DNA of 64,000 nt. Origin: a bacterium (GTDB lineage Bacteria > Patescibacteria > ABY1 > JACQRZ01). The notes beneath the pieces are model-generated. The model was not told the DNA's origin and ran no database searches. It saw only the letters and a list, made by a program, of their open reading frames with translations. Location: positions 48,885 through 112,884 of the forward strand of contig JAUYIE010000005.1 in NCBI GenBank assembly GCA_030688365.1, in the 5' to 3' direction. Shown piece after piece: positions 51,243-61,181 of the stretch; position 1 is the first letter of the stretch, and each line of letters begins with the position of its first letter. The position numbers and the translations under genes were made by a program.

Positions 51243-52400
51243 CTACAATTTTTTTAATACTTCTGTGATGTTCTCTATTGTGAAACGAATATCACTGCGC
51301 GTTGTATATCTGCCGAGTGAAAAACGCACACCACCTCGCACCCGATCTCCATCAAATCCGCACGCTTGTAACACATGTGAGGCCTTCCCAGCTTGCGCAG
51401 TGCATGCAGCACCGGTGGATACGTAAATTCCTCTACTATTCAAAAACAAAACGATTGCTTCACCGTCATATCCCAAAAATGAAATATTCGCATTATTGGG
51501 CAATCGTTGTGATTGAGAACCATTGACAATGGCGCATGATACACGCGTGCATATCCCTTTTATCAACATGTCTCGTAAAACAGTTAATCTCCGTGTCTCC
51601 TTCATAGCATGTTTTCGTGACACCTGCAATGCTTTCGCCATACCCATGATACCTGGAACATTTTCTGTGCCACCACGCATACCAAACTCCTGATCGCCTC
51701 CCCACAACAAAGGCGCCATGACCGTTCCCGCGCGGACATACAATACGCCAACACCTTTTGGGCCATATACCTTGCTTGCATTTAGGGTCATCAAATCAAC
51801 ATGAAGACGTGCAGTATCTATATCACAATACCCACCCACCTGACATGCATCAGAATGAAAATATGGGTACGAATGTCCAAAACGATTCCGTGCTGATCGA
51901 ATTTCTTTTGCAATTTCACGAATAGGTTGGATTGCACCAATTTCATTGTTTGCATACATGACAGAAACTAACACTGTGCGCTTTGTGATTGCTTTTCGTA
52001 TCGCTTGCACATCTACAATTCCATCCGAATCAACCGGCACAAAAGAAACCGATACTCCCCGCCTTTGTAACTCCTGTGCCGCTTGAAATATAGAGCTGTG
52101 TTCAATACGAGAAACAATCACATGTGGACGGGAAATCTTAGTTGCAGCGATTACAGAAAAAAGTGCCGTATTATTGCTTTCCGTTCCGCATGAAGTGAAA
52201 ATGATCTCACGAGCTCGCGCGCTAAGTATCTTGGCAATATCCGCACGCGCAGTTTCGACTGCGGTATGTGCTGATTGTCCCATACTGTGTATTGCGGAAG
52301 GATTACCAAACTCTTGCGCAAAAAATGGTTCCATCACCTTTTTTACATCTGGATCAATCGGTGTTGCCGCTGCATAATCAAGATAAATATTTTTTTTCAT
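51243..52400 (-). CDS. Cysteine desulfurase (IscS/NifS family)
   Basis: 385 residues. PLP-enzyme motifs: IYLDYAAATPIDPDVKKVME near the N-terminus, EIIFTSCGTESNNTALFSVI, FHSDACQVGG, LNASKVYGPKGVGVLY with the PLP-binding Lys, and the active-site Cys loop GIYVSTGAACTAQAG. It removes sulfur from Cys to supply 2-thiouridine formation by MnmA (47392) and Fe-S clusters. It belongs to the group with the extended active-site loop (IscS/NifS) rather than SufS. No IscU or SufE partner is seen. Confidence 0.95.
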   Translation of the reverse strand: MKKNIYLDYAAATPIDPDVKKVMEPFFAQEFGNPSAIHSMGQSAHTAVETARADIAKILSARAREIIFTSCGTESNNTALFSVIAATKISRPHVIVSRIEHSSIFQAAQELQRRGVSVSFVPVDSDGIVDVQAIRKAITKRTVLVSVMYANNEIGAIQPIREIAKEIRSARNRFGHSYPYFHSDACQVGGYCDIDTARLHVDLMTLNASKVYGPKGVGVLYVRAGTVMAPLLWGGDQEFGMRGGTENVPGIMGMAKALQVSRKHAMKETRRLTVLRDMLIKGICTRVSCAIVNGSQSQRLPNNANISFLGYDGEAIVLFLNSRGIYVSTGAACTAQAGKASHVLQACGFDGDRVRGGVRFSLGRYTTRSDIRFTIENITEVLKKL

Positions 52401-52415
52401 ACTCTAGGCCATTTT

Positions 52416-54050
52416 TTAAAAACGTTTTGTATGATGATGAGAAATCTGGTCAAGAGACATATCATCATCGTCTTCTTCATCATTTGATGCGGGCGTTGGT
52501 ATAACAACCGTCGGTGCAGGAGAAGTCGGTGGTATAAGAGGACGGGTAGGCGAAGTAATACCCTTTTCTTTTTCTTCTCGTACGATCGCAAAACAATCAC
52601 GACAATACACTGGTCGAACGCCATCGGGTTGAAAATTGAGGTACACGGTTTTCGCACAGCGTGTACACGTCCCTGAATACGGGCGTTCTGGAGTTGGACC
52701 CGTCGGTTCCTCAAACTTTTTTATTTTCTTCTCGGGTTCAAGAGCGCTTGCCTCTTCATTCAGTGTTTCCGCCCAGCGCATAATCTTTTCTTCAACGATA
52801 TCTTTTGGCGTTGCATATCGCTCACGACTCACGCTTATCACTTTTTCCATATTATGACTTTTTTCTTCTTCACCCCACGGTGGTAATCCTGCCGCTGAAA
52901 ATGGCTCGGATGCGATACCGTCTATCATGAGTTTAAGAAAAAAATTATATTTTGGCAGACTGACAAAATCTTCTTCTATAAAACGCGGAGCAAATTCTTT
53001 TGCTAGATATTCGGCATCTGTCGCACCAACGCGAAAAGAAACAATCGTTCCAACGTTCCCAAATACCCCCGCACATACTTTTTCATCCAACTGCTCTATA
53101 TATTGATGTGCCATAATCAAATTGAGTCGATATTTTCGTGCCTCTGATAAAATACTCGCAAAACTTTCCGTCGCGAAATTTTGAAATTCATCTACATATA
53201 AATAAAAATCTTTTCTATCATCTTCTTTTGGTACATCAACACGCTCCATTGCCGCCATTTGAATTTTGGTAACCAACATTCCTCCCAACAAACGACTATT
53301 ATCTTCTCCGATTCGCCCCTTGGAAAGATTTACAATAAAGATCTTCCCTGAATCCATGATCTCACGAATACTGATTGTCGATTTGACTTGCCCGATGATA
53401 TTGCGAATCACCGCCGCAGACAAAAACTGTCCGACTTTATTTTGGATAGGCGCAATTGCCTCCTGTGCAAATTTTTCTGTATATTTTCCAAATTCATCTA
53501 CCCAAAATGATTTTACAATAGGATCTTTGATGTGCTCAATGACTTTCTTGCGAAACGCCTTATTGGAAAGCATTTGATTCACTGCCAACATCGTACTATC
53601 TTTGTAATCCAAAAGCGCAAGGAGAGTATTATTCAAAATATATTCCATACGTGCACTCCACACATCCGGCCATATCTTTTTAAACACCCCCATCATTGCC
53701 GATGCTACCAAGTGTTTTTGATTTTCATTAACGGTCTCAAGGATGTTAAATGCAACAGGATATTCAAAATCAGCTGGATTAAAATATACGACATCATTCA
53801 CACGGCTTGATGGAATAAAATCAAGCAATTTTTCTGCGGTATCTCCATGCGGGTCTATGTATGCCAGTCCATGACCTTCATATATATCATCCATCACCAT
53901 ATTCTCAAGCATGACTGACTTTCCCATACCGGTTTTTCCTATCAAATACATGTGTCGTCGTCGGTCATCCCGTTTAATACCAAAACGTCGCCGTTGATTA
54001 CGGTAATTTGTTTCGGCAAATACAGTGATGTCGGGACGTTCGTCGTACAT
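52416..54050 (-). CDS. VirD4/TraD-like ATPase with C-terminal zinc ribbon
   Basis: 544 residues. N-terminal Walker A in HMYLIGKTGMGKSVMLENMV (residues about 38-45 for the loop), GLAYIDPHGDTAEKLLDFIP, Walker B DFYLYVDEFQNFATESF, and SIREIMDSGKIFIVNLSKGR. A C-terminal zinc ribbon CTRC...CRDC (about 470-500) is followed by a Pro-rich, acidic tail. The ATPase belongs to the FtsK/HerA type IV coupling superfamily. It lies 15 bases after the gene for a large membrane-anchored protein. This pair is typical of CPR genomes and is thought to act in DNA or protein transport; the substrate is unknown. Confidence 0.88.
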   Translation of the reverse strand: MYDERPDITVFAETNYRNQRRRFGIKRDDRRRHMYLIGKTGMGKSVMLENMVMDDIYEGHGLAYIDPHGDTAEKLLDFIPSSRVNDVVYFNPADFEYPVAFNILETVNENQKHLVASAMMGVFKKIWPDVWSARMEYILNNTLLALLDYKDSTMLAVNQMLSNKAFRKKVIEHIKDPIVKSFWVDEFGKYTEKFAQEAIAPIQNKVGQFLSAAVIRNIIGQVKSTISIREIMDSGKIFIVNLSKGRIGEDNSRLLGGMLVTKIQMAAMERVDVPKEDDRKDFYLYVDEFQNFATESFASILSEARKYRLNLIMAHQYIEQLDEKVCAGVFGNVGTIVSFRVGATDAEYLAKEFAPRFIEEDFVSLPKYNFFLKLMIDGIASEPFSAAGLPPWGEEEKSHNMEKVISVSRERYATPKDIVEEKIMRWAETLNEEASALEPEKKIKKFEEPTGPTPERPYSGTCTRCAKTVYLNFQPDGVRPVYCRDCFAIVREEKEKGITSPTRPLIPPTSPAPTVVIPTPASNDEEDDDDMSLDQISHHHTKRF

Positions 54051-54064
54051 ATGATTGGGAAAGA

Positions 54065-55507
54065 TTATGCAAAAGGAAGATTATCAGGTACGTCGGTTTC
54101 TGCAAAGGTTTTTTGCCGTTCAGGCTCCAATAAAGGAGTATTTACGGTCGGCTTTACCCTCTTTGGTTGTTGTGAGTCTACACTGTCAGGACGCATTGGT
54201 AGAAAAAATGGCGGTTCCGCAGTCTTGATCTCTGACCGCTGGATCAGTGGCACCTTCATATCCATCATAGGGAAATGCCAGAGAGTCGCAAGTTCTTCAG
54301 TATTTAAGATGTATGCAGTGCCTCCTGACATGGAACGATTGACAAAGGCCTTAAATGTCCAATTTTGATTTCGGATAGATGCATGTTTACGCCAAAAATA
54401 ATCATACAATCGCTTATTATATTTAAAGGGTTTAAAACTGTTAATCAACGGCGAGCCAAACTGTCTATACGCCCCCAGAATACCAGTGGACGCTCGTCCT
54501 TTGTTAAACACTGTTTTAGGGGCAATGTATGCAATACGTAATTTTCCAAAATATGCCGGTTTGGATGCTTTTATTTGAATTTGTTCTACTGCCGATCGTT
54601 CTCCTGGTGATAGGTGCTGCATTTGAGATGCTGCTTCAGTTTTTTCCGCTGATTTTACTGGCACCCCCGCGCCAACCGCGCCAGGTGTCAACTGTGTCAA
54701 CAGTATATTTGCGAGATCTCTACCAGTTGCGCCAAACTTTGCAAAGTGACCTTTTTTCGCTTCCGGTTCCTTGGCGCCTATCAACGTGCGCACCAACTGT
54801 GCTGTTGTTTCTACCCAGGTATCATCTGTCGCTTGTAATACTATCTGTATCCACACTTCCTCACCATCTTTGATGGTACCCAAAAATTCAAATAACGAAT
54901 TCAAAGGATCTTTAAAAGTCGCATCCAACGAATGTTCAAACGCCGTATATGTTTTGAGAGGATATTGGTGTGGCCGTGCCAATCCTACTTCCGTCCCCCA
55001 CGTTTCGTATGTTTCATCCGGATATTGTTGAGGTACGTGAGTAGTATAATCCGCAACTTCTACTACTTCTGCGTCAGGATATTGAGCATAGATCGACGCC
55101 TCAATCACATCACGAAAAGACACAGGTGCATGAATAAAATACTGGATAAAGCCTCCACGACTAACCAACTCAACAGAAAAACTCTCCCCCACCTTTCCAT
55201 CCCAATACTTTTCTTTCAATGTTCGAGACCCCAGCGCAGTCCCAGTCAAATGTGCAAAAATATTTTCCACCGCCTTGGGTGTTTGTTCTGTATTGCGAGG
55301 AACACGGATAGCTAATAACATCTTTGGTATTCTCGCGCTATATGAGCTCTGTATCTCATGCATCCACATATACCATAGCCCTTTAAAAATCACATATATC
55401 CATATCAAAAAACCACCATGTATAAACACATACCATAGTGTCGAAAAAGGACTGGAAAACTGCGCAATAAAATCACTAAATTGTGCCACGTCAAGAGTGA
55501 GCTCCAT
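54065..55507 (-). CDS. Membrane-anchored partner of the VirD4-like ATPase
   Basis: 480 residues. The single membrane segment is near the N-terminus (TLWYVFIHGGFLIWIYVIFK, about 23-42). The remainder is soluble and probably cytoplasmic, with ILAIRVPRNTEQTPKAVENI-like and FEFLGTIKDGEEVWIQIVLQ segments and a Pro/Thr-rich C-terminus. It has no recognised enzymatic motif. It is likely a membrane anchor or adaptor for the neighbouring ATPase, by synteny only. Confidence 0.78.
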   Translation of the reverse strand: MELTLDVAQFSDFIAQFSSPFSTLWYVFIHGGFLIWIYVIFKGLWYMWMHEIQSSYSARIPKMLLAIRVPRNTEQTPKAVENIFAHLTGTALGSRTLKEKYWDGKVGESFSVELVSRGGFIQYFIHAPVSFRDVIEASIYAQYPDAEVVEVADYTTHVPQQYPDETYETWGTEVGLARPHQYPLKTYTAFEHSLDATFKDPLNSLFEFLGTIKDGEEVWIQIVLQATDDTWVETTAQLVRTLIGAKEPEAKKGHFAKFGATGRDLANILLTQLTPGAVGAGVPVKSAEKTEAASQMQHLSPGERSAVEQIQIKASKPAYFGKLRIAYIAPKTVFNKGRASTGILGAYRQFGSPLINSFKPFKYNKRLYDYFWRKHASIRNQNWTFKAFVNRSMSGGTAYILNTEELATLWHFPMMDMKVPLIQRSEIKTAEPPFFLPMRPDSVDSQQPKRVKPTVNTPLLEPERQKTFAETDVPDNLPFA

Positions 55508-55558
55508 ACAAGAAAGTATGGCACCAAATTACAAAAAAAACAATGTAAAGAAAGTAGT

Positions 55559-56458
55559 TTACGTGCGGTGTTTTATTCGTCGTGTGTAATTATGCCACAC
55601 AACCAATAATGGTGAAGCGACAAAGATAGATGAATATGTACCTACCGCAACACCCAAAAGGAGCGCCAATGCAAAATACTGCAACGTTTCTCCTCCGAAT
55701 AAAATTATAGCCAATAATACCAAAATAACTGTCGCAGACATATTTAACGAACGCATGATTGTCTGATTCAGCGACATACTCACTACATCCTCAAATTGCC
55801 CCCCACGTTTAAGAAGATTTTCACGAATACGATCAAAAACAACGATCGTGTCATTGACAGAATACCCCAATACCGTCAAAAATGCCGCGATAAAGGCCGC
55901 AGTGATCTCAATACCGGCAAACTGTCCCAGCACTGAAAAAATACCAATGACAAAAATGACATCATGAAGCAAGGCCACGATAGCAATCACGCCATATTTC
56001 CAGGATGCAACCGTGTGCGACACCTTACGAAATACGTAACTGATATATGCCAAAATCAATACTAATGCTATACCGATGGCCCATGTGGATTTCGTACGCA
56101 ATTCATTACCAATCACCGGCCCAATAGAATCAAAACTGTTTTCGGTGAGATCTCCTGATGCATGCAACGCATCAATGATGGCCTGATGTATCGGTTGATC
56201 CACTTCTTTAAAACGCAAGATGACTCCTTTTTCACCTGAACCTTTCACATCAACATCACCAATGTTGAGGGGCTCTATCTGACTTCTGATTGTATCCAAA
56301 GATGGAACGTCTTGAGCGTATTCTACTTCAAGTATACTTCCACCGGTAAAATCAATACCAAAACGTAATCCCCATACGGAAATAGCAATCACTGCCAATA
56401 CAAACATCACGGTAGAGAATGTGAGCCAGATGCGTCGAGTTTTGACAATATTTATCAT
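55559..56458 (-). CDS. secF: Protein translocase subunit SecF
   Basis: 299 residues from ATG 56458; the longer frame to 56509 lies inside secD. Six membrane segments with GLRFGIDFTGGSILEVEYAQ near the first, SIGPVIGNELRTKSTWAIGI, VALLHDVIFVIGIFSVLG, AFLTVLGYSVNDTIVVFDRI and RENLLKRGG. SecF works with SecD to use proton-motive force in the late steps of protein export. It follows secD by 13 bases. Confidence 0.96.
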   Translation of the reverse strand: MINIVKTRRIWLTFSTVMFVLAVIAISVWGLRFGIDFTGGSILEVEYAQDVPSLDTIRSQIEPLNIGDVDVKGSGEKGVILRFKEVDQPIHQAIIDALHASGDLTENSFDSIGPVIGNELRTKSTWAIGIALVLILAYISYVFRKVSHTVASWKYGVIAIVALLHDVIFVIGIFSVLGQFAGIEITAAFIAAFLTVLGYSVNDTIVVFDRIRENLLKRGGQFEDVVSMSLNQTIMRSLNMSATVILVLLAIILFGGETLQYFALALLLGVAVGTYSSIFVASPLLVVWHNYTRRIKHRT

Positions 56459-56471
56459 AGAAATACAAAAA

Positions 56472-58631
56472 TTAGGTAACGGGAATGTTCTTCTTAGAAG
56501 GCCCGCCAAACAACCATGTGTGCTTACCTATTTTCCATCCAGCGGTCAAACGTAGTAACTGACGTGATACAGTAATGGCAGAAAATAGACTAAGTACAAT
56601 ACCAACTGACAAGATCAATGCAAATCCTTTAATCAAACTGGTGGTGAATGCATACAAAACAATTGAAGTAATCAATGATGAGACATTACTATCACGGATA
56701 GAAGTCCATGCACGTGTAAACCCATCACGAATTGCAGATTCTAAAGTCTTTCCGGCACGAAGCTCTTCTTTCATACGCTCAAAAATCAAAATATTTGCAT
56801 CCACTGCTATACCGATAGAAAGAATAAAGCCAGCAATACCCGAAAGCGTCAACGTGACGCCAAATACCTTCAAAACTCCAAGAGTCAATGCGCTATAAAT
56901 ACACAAGGCAATAACAGCAAGTACTCCTGGAATGCGATAATATACAATCATAAATAACGCCACCAGTAACAATCCAATACATCCTGCAAAAATACTTTTT
57001 TGGAGAGATTCAACCCCCAAACTAGCACCAATTGTTTTTTGACTGATTAATGACACTGGCACCGGCAATGCACCGGCATTGAGACGTTGCGCCAGCAACT
57101 TTGCCTCTTTGTTGCTCATATTACCTTGAATCACTGCACTGCCTCCAATAATTTCGCCATTGACATTAGGAGCGTACATATCTTGATCGTCAATTATGCT
57201 GTCCCCATTTGAGTCAATGATTGATTTTCCATCTAAGAAAATACCCAGTGGTTTTCCAATATTGCGTTTAGTGATTTCTTGAAAGAGTTTTGTCCCTTCA
57301 TCATTAAAATCAAGACCTACCTGTACCTGTCCGCTTTGTTGATCTGTCGTGACAAATGCTTTCTTCAAATGTTTTCCTGTCAGACCTGTTGAGAGAAAAT
57401 ATTCAGGTGGTGGCAATATATCTGCCGGTGTTTTTTTTGTAAAAAGTATTCGCGCGATATGATACTCACTGACAGGACGTTCCCCCGTCTTCAAAATTAT
57501 ATGAAAACCAAAATCTGTTTCTACGACGTCTGATATTTGATTATCTGAAAGTGCAAATGCTGCGGTTTCAAACGGTGGCACCATCATACCCATTGAAAAA
57601 TAACCAAGATTACCACCGCCAGGCGCTGAACCAATATCATCCGAATTTTTGGTTGCTATATCGGCAAAATTTTCCGGAGTCAACATTTTTTGTAATGTTT
57701 CCGCCAAGGTCTTTGCTTCATCCTTTGTACGATCTTTTGTACATCCAGTGGTATCTTTGTAACAAATCAAAATATGACTTGCCGACATCTCATGTTCGTC
57801 TGTATCACGCTTTTCAAGCAACTTCACAATCTGTTCACTATTTGGCGATTCATACAAGGTCGGTGAAATCGTACCAGGATCAATGGCTTGTACAAACGGA
57901 AGCAATCCCGCATCTTGACTGTTATTATTAACCCATCCAATATCTCCTCCATTTTCTTTGGTAGCAGAATCTTCTGAATATTGTTTTACAATGGCGCTAA
58001 AGTCAGCATCTTTAACAAGAGACGCTTGAAGCGCTTCTTTTGCACGTTGGTTTGCAATATTATTATAACCCTCCATTTGAAGCTTTTGATCTTCTGTCAA
58101 TTCCGTCGCACGATCGCTTCCTAACGCAGCAGGGTTTTGCTCTTTAAACTCCAACAATGTGCGTTCCCCGATTTGCGCAATAGTCTTTGCAGGATCAGAA
58201 ATACCGGCAAGTTCTACAATCACCCTATACATACCATTAGTTTTGGAAGTCTGGACGATGGGCTCTGATACACCAAAAATATTGACCCGTCGTTCTACAA
58301 CATCCCGAACACCTTCTAGCGCTGAACCACGGTCTCCGGACGCAATGTCTTTCATATCGGCCTCATACACCAAATGCGTCCCTCCTTGTAGATCAAGGCC
58401 AAGACGAAAATCACGCGGTGGCCATGATGACCAATCGATCGCCGGTAATGTCAGTGATATACCCTTTTCATGGAGACCATTATTGATATAGTCACGATTT
58501 GAGTTGTACCACCCCATGCCATTATAAAGAGTGACAACAAGTGCCAACATTACCAATGCAAAAATGTTCCATCGAAGCTTTCCCCGCCCTCTCGGGCGAA
58601 ACAGTCGTCCAATTCCCATAAAAACATTCAT
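56472..58631 (-). CDS. secD: Protein translocase subunit SecD with parvulin-like insertions
   Basis: 719 residues against about 530-620. N-terminal membrane segment and LGLDLQGGTHLVYEADMKD, then the P1 base. Within P1 is an extra insert: a partial parvulin-like unit (about 195-278, DFSAIVKQYSEDSATKENGG, DIGWVNNNSQDAG) and a complete parvulin unit (about 281-388, MSASHILICYKDTTGCTKD, FADIATKNSDDIGSAPGGGN, LGYFSMGMMVPPFETAAFAL, DFGFHIILKTGERPV). The SecD head resumes at about 389, and the C-terminal half has the five membrane segments with IAGFILSIGIAVDANILIFE and RDSNVSSLITSIVLYAF. It may couple export to proline isomerisation or chaperone-like binding. It lies 13 bases before secF. Confidence 0.94.
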   Translation of the reverse strand: MNVFMGIGRLFRPRGRGKLRWNIFALVMLALVVTLYNGMGWYNSNRDYINNGLHEKGISLTLPAIDWSSWPPRDFRLGLDLQGGTHLVYEADMKDIASGDRGSALEGVRDVVERRVNIFGVSEPIVQTSKTNGMYRVIVELAGISDPAKTIAQIGERTLLEFKEQNPAALGSDRATELTEDQKLQMEGYNNIANQRAKEALQASLVKDADFSAIVKQYSEDSATKENGGDIGWVNNNSQDAGLLPFVQAIDPGTISPTLYESPNSEQIVKLLEKRDTDEHEMSASHILICYKDTTGCTKDRTKDEAKTLAETLQKMLTPENFADIATKNSDDIGSAPGGGNLGYFSMGMMVPPFETAAFALSDNQISDVVETDFGFHIILKTGERPVSEYHIARILFTKKTPADILPPPEYFLSTGLTGKHLKKAFVTTDQQSGQVQVGLDFNDEGTKLFQEITKRNIGKPLGIFLDGKSIIDSNGDSIIDDQDMYAPNVNGEIIGGSAVIQGNMSNKEAKLLAQRLNAGALPVPVSLISQKTIGASLGVESLQKSIFAGCIGLLLVALFMIVYYRIPGVLAVIALCIYSALTLGVLKVFGVTLTLSGIAGFILSIGIAVDANILIFERMKEELRAGKTLESAIRDGFTRAWTSIRDSNVSSLITSIVLYAFTTSLIKGFALILSVGIVLSLFSAITVSRQLLRLTAGWKIGKHTWLFGGPSKKNIPVT

Positions 58632-58712
58632 TTATTCACAAGTACACAAAAGTATAGCTGGATAACTATACTTTTGCAATAGGCACAAATAATAATGCCA
58701 TCAAGACAGAAA

Positions 58713-59831
58713 TTACACTGCACTGTACGCCTGTACAGTTTCACCCACAAGGTGATCAAAATTGTAGTTCACCTTTACGTGAGCACGATTTTTCTTCGCT
58801 TCAAGAGTAGCGTGTGTCGGTGTTGCAAAAAAATGTTCAAGTTTGTGTGTAAGATCTTTTACATTTTTGTTGTGAAACGATGCACCAACCCATGGTACCA
58901 CCTCTTTATTTTCTGCAATGTCAGAAACTAAAACCGGAGCTCCATAACTCATAGCTTCAAGTAATGCAAGAGATAGTCCTTCTTGCTCTGATGATTGTAT
59001 AAAAAGCGCGGTGTTGCTAAAGAGCTCAGCTAACGTATCACCTTGCTTTGCACCAAGAAATAAAATATCCTTATCGCCTTTTGCTTTCTCTTTCAACTCC
59101 TTCACATAGCCATCAGTAAATGAAGACTCGCCCACAATTACCAACGTGGGAAGTGTAACACCTAATCCCTTAAGTGCCTGATATGCGTCAATCAAATAAT
59201 GAATACCTTTATGCCGTACCAGTCGAGATACTGATAATATATATCCTTTATGGGTCAAACCGTATCGCACGATCTTTTTTATAGGGCGACGATGTGGAAT
59301 AGTAACACCGTTTGGAATATAGATAGCTTTACGTCCGTATCGTGATGCAACGTACCGTTGCAAAAGTTTTGAAACAACAATTGTTTTGTGCGTCATCGTA
59401 CATGCGACATATTCTCCAATACGAAATACTACACGTGAAATCGGTCCCCATTTTGCATGATAATAATCTTTACATTGAAATGTTGCATACACTTTTGAAC
59501 GCGGGGAAAAAATGCGAGGAATCCACGCAAAGATGGACGGCCCTATCCCGTGATAATGGATCACATCCGCTTTTTGAAACAGCGAATGAATGGTGCTCAA
59601 AAAAACATGAATCACCATCTCAAAATATTTTGATCGAATGGTAGGAAGATACACAAGTGTGATGCCCTTATAGTCCTGAACAAAATTTGCATTCAGCGTG
59701 TAATTTTTTCGACAATAAGCGACGACCTCGTGACCTTGAGCCACCAATCGTGTCGCCAATTCATCTACTGCGCGTTCTACACCGCCGATATGAGCGGGTA
59801 ATCCCTTTTGTCCAATCATCACAATTTTCAT
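58713..59831 (-). CDS. Family 4 glycosyltransferase
   Basis: 372 residues from ATG 59831 (MKIVMIGQKGLPAHIGGVER). N-terminal GT-B domain (GVERAVDELATRLVAQGHEV, IHYHGIGPSIFAWIPRIFS), donor domain with YILSVSRLVRHKGIHYLIDA, PTLVIVGESSF and SSEQEGLSLALLEAMSYGAP (E-x7-E). The N-terminal GLPAxIGGVE pattern is that of the DUF1972/rhamnosyl-type group. It has its own promoter and terminates the second polysaccharide cluster. Confidence 0.94.
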   Translation of the reverse strand: MKIVMIGQKGLPAHIGGVERAVDELATRLVAQGHEVVAYCRKNYTLNANFVQDYKGITLVYLPTIRSKYFEMVIHVFLSTIHSLFQKADVIHYHGIGPSIFAWIPRIFSPRSKVYATFQCKDYYHAKWGPISRVVFRIGEYVACTMTHKTIVVSKLLQRYVASRYGRKAIYIPNGVTIPHRRPIKKIVRYGLTHKGYILSVSRLVRHKGIHYLIDAYQALKGLGVTLPTLVIVGESSFTDGYVKELKEKAKGDKDILFLGAKQGDTLAELFSNTALFIQSSEQEGLSLALLEAMSYGAPVLVSDIAENKEVVPWVGASFHNKNVKDLTHKLEHFFATPTHATLEAKKNRAHVKVNYNFDHLVGETVQAYSAV

Positions 59832-59886
59832 AAAATTTTCCAATAGCCCTATATTTATAATAAAAAATGGCTATTTAGTTGACGAT

Positions 59887-59915
59887 ATTATAGCACAAAA
59901 TCAACTGTTCGTCAA
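59887..59915 (-). promoter_or_regulatory. Promoter of the GT4 gene at 58713
   Basis: On the minus strand TTGACG (59910-59915) and TATAAT (59887-59892) with a 17-base spacer, about 55 bases before the ATG. It lies in a gap between two co-directional genes, which suggests independent expression. Confidence 0.7.
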
Positions 59916-59941
59916 GGGTATTTTAGAGCTTTTCATTATAT

Positions 59942-61180
59942 TTACGGTTTTTTTTGAGATTTTATGGCCTTTTTATACAATTCCATAAGTTTGTTGTAGT
60001 GATCCAAAGGAAAAAGGTTTTTTTGCACCCATGAACGGGATTTTTGACCCAATTGTTGAGACACGTGGGGATTGGATAACAGTATTTGTGCCTTTTTGGC
60101 CATATCTGAATAGTCACCGGGGATAAAAAGGAGTCGATTATCAATCATATCCAATACTTCAGCAATCCCGCCGATCCGCGCGCCAAGCACTGCTTTGCCC
60201 ATCGCCATCGCCTCTGTCATAGAGTATCCGAGTACTTCATACCATATAGAAGGCATCAGCACTAATGCGGATTGACGAACAAGCTTTTTGAGAGCAATAC
60301 CTTTTACAAATCCAAGAAAATCAACCCTGTCACTTATCCCCTCCTTTATACAAAGTTGCTTAAGGTACTCTTGTTGCGGACCCACACCTGCGATCTTCAA
60401 ACGATAATCGCGCAGTACCTTCATCGCGCGAATAGCTGTATCAAATCCTTTCTCTTCTGACAAACGTCCATAACACAAAAGATATGATCCTACTGTCGTC
60501 GCCGGAGCGATCATTGTCGTATCAAGCGGATAGTACATAGTGACAATCCGTGTTTTTGGCATACCATATTCTACTAATAGATCTTTCACTGCTTTAGATG
60601 GGGCAATCCAATAATTCACCCCCTTGTCATATATATGCATCCACTTATGAATATACATTTCTATAGCAGTCAGTACGCTCGCAAAAAATGATCGTTTTGT
60701 ACAACGATTAAATACTTCCCTATAAAACATCCCTCCTTTGCATAATGTTTCAATCTTTCCACTGCAAAATAGCTTGTAATTTGGACAAATCAATTTGTAG
60801 TCATTTACGGTTTGTACAACAGGAATATGATACTTTCTACATACGTCCAATATAGATGGCGATATTTGATGATAGATATTTTGTATATGTACGATGTCGG
60901 GTTTGACCTCTCTGACCAAACTTTCAAACGTTCGTTTTGCTTCATGTGAGTAAATCATCCGCATCGCTACGTGTATTTTTTCCCTTAATCCTGTGGGATG
61001 TTCAAAGTCAATAAAAGACACAAAATATTTACTCCAGGGAGTACGCTCGTTGGATGGATGTTGCATAGCAAACGGGATCACCTCATGACCGTGTTCTTTC
61101 AAAAGATCTATCAAATCAAACAAATATGTAGTTGATCCGTCTCTGCGATAAAAATGTTTGTGTGCGATTATTATTTTCAT
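59942..61180 (-). CDS. Family 4 glycosyltransferase
   Basis: 412 residues. MKIIIAHKHFYRRDGSTTYL at the N-terminus, then VKPDIVHIQNIYHQISPSI. The donor domain has LLCYGRLSEEKGFDTAIRAM, YRLKIAGVGPQQEYLKQLC, VDFLGFVKGIALKKLV and SIWYEVLGYSMTEAMAMGKA (E-x7-E). An extra Cys-rich stretch sits near residue 140-170 (CPNYKLFCSGKIETLCKGGM), common in a subset of these enzymes. It lies 2 bases from the GT2 gene upstream, so it is in one operon with it. Confidence 0.93.
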   Translation of the reverse strand: MKIIIAHKHFYRRDGSTTYLFDLIDLLKEHGHEVIPFAMQHPSNERTPWSKYFVSFIDFEHPTGLREKIHVAMRMIYSHEAKRTFESLVREVKPDIVHIQNIYHQISPSILDVCRKYHIPVVQTVNDYKLICPNYKLFCSGKIETLCKGGMFYREVFNRCTKRSFFASVLTAIEMYIHKWMHIYDKGVNYWIAPSKAVKDLLVEYGMPKTRIVTMYYPLDTTMIAPATTVGSYLLCYGRLSEEKGFDTAIRAMKVLRDYRLKIAGVGPQQEYLKQLCIKEGISDRVDFLGFVKGIALKKLVRQSALVLMPSIWYEVLGYSMTEAMAMGKAVLGARIGGIAEVLDMIDNRLLFIPGDYSDMAKKAQILLSNPHVSQQLGQKSRSWVQKNLFPLDHYNKLMELYKKAIKSQKKP

Positions 61181-61181
61181 A

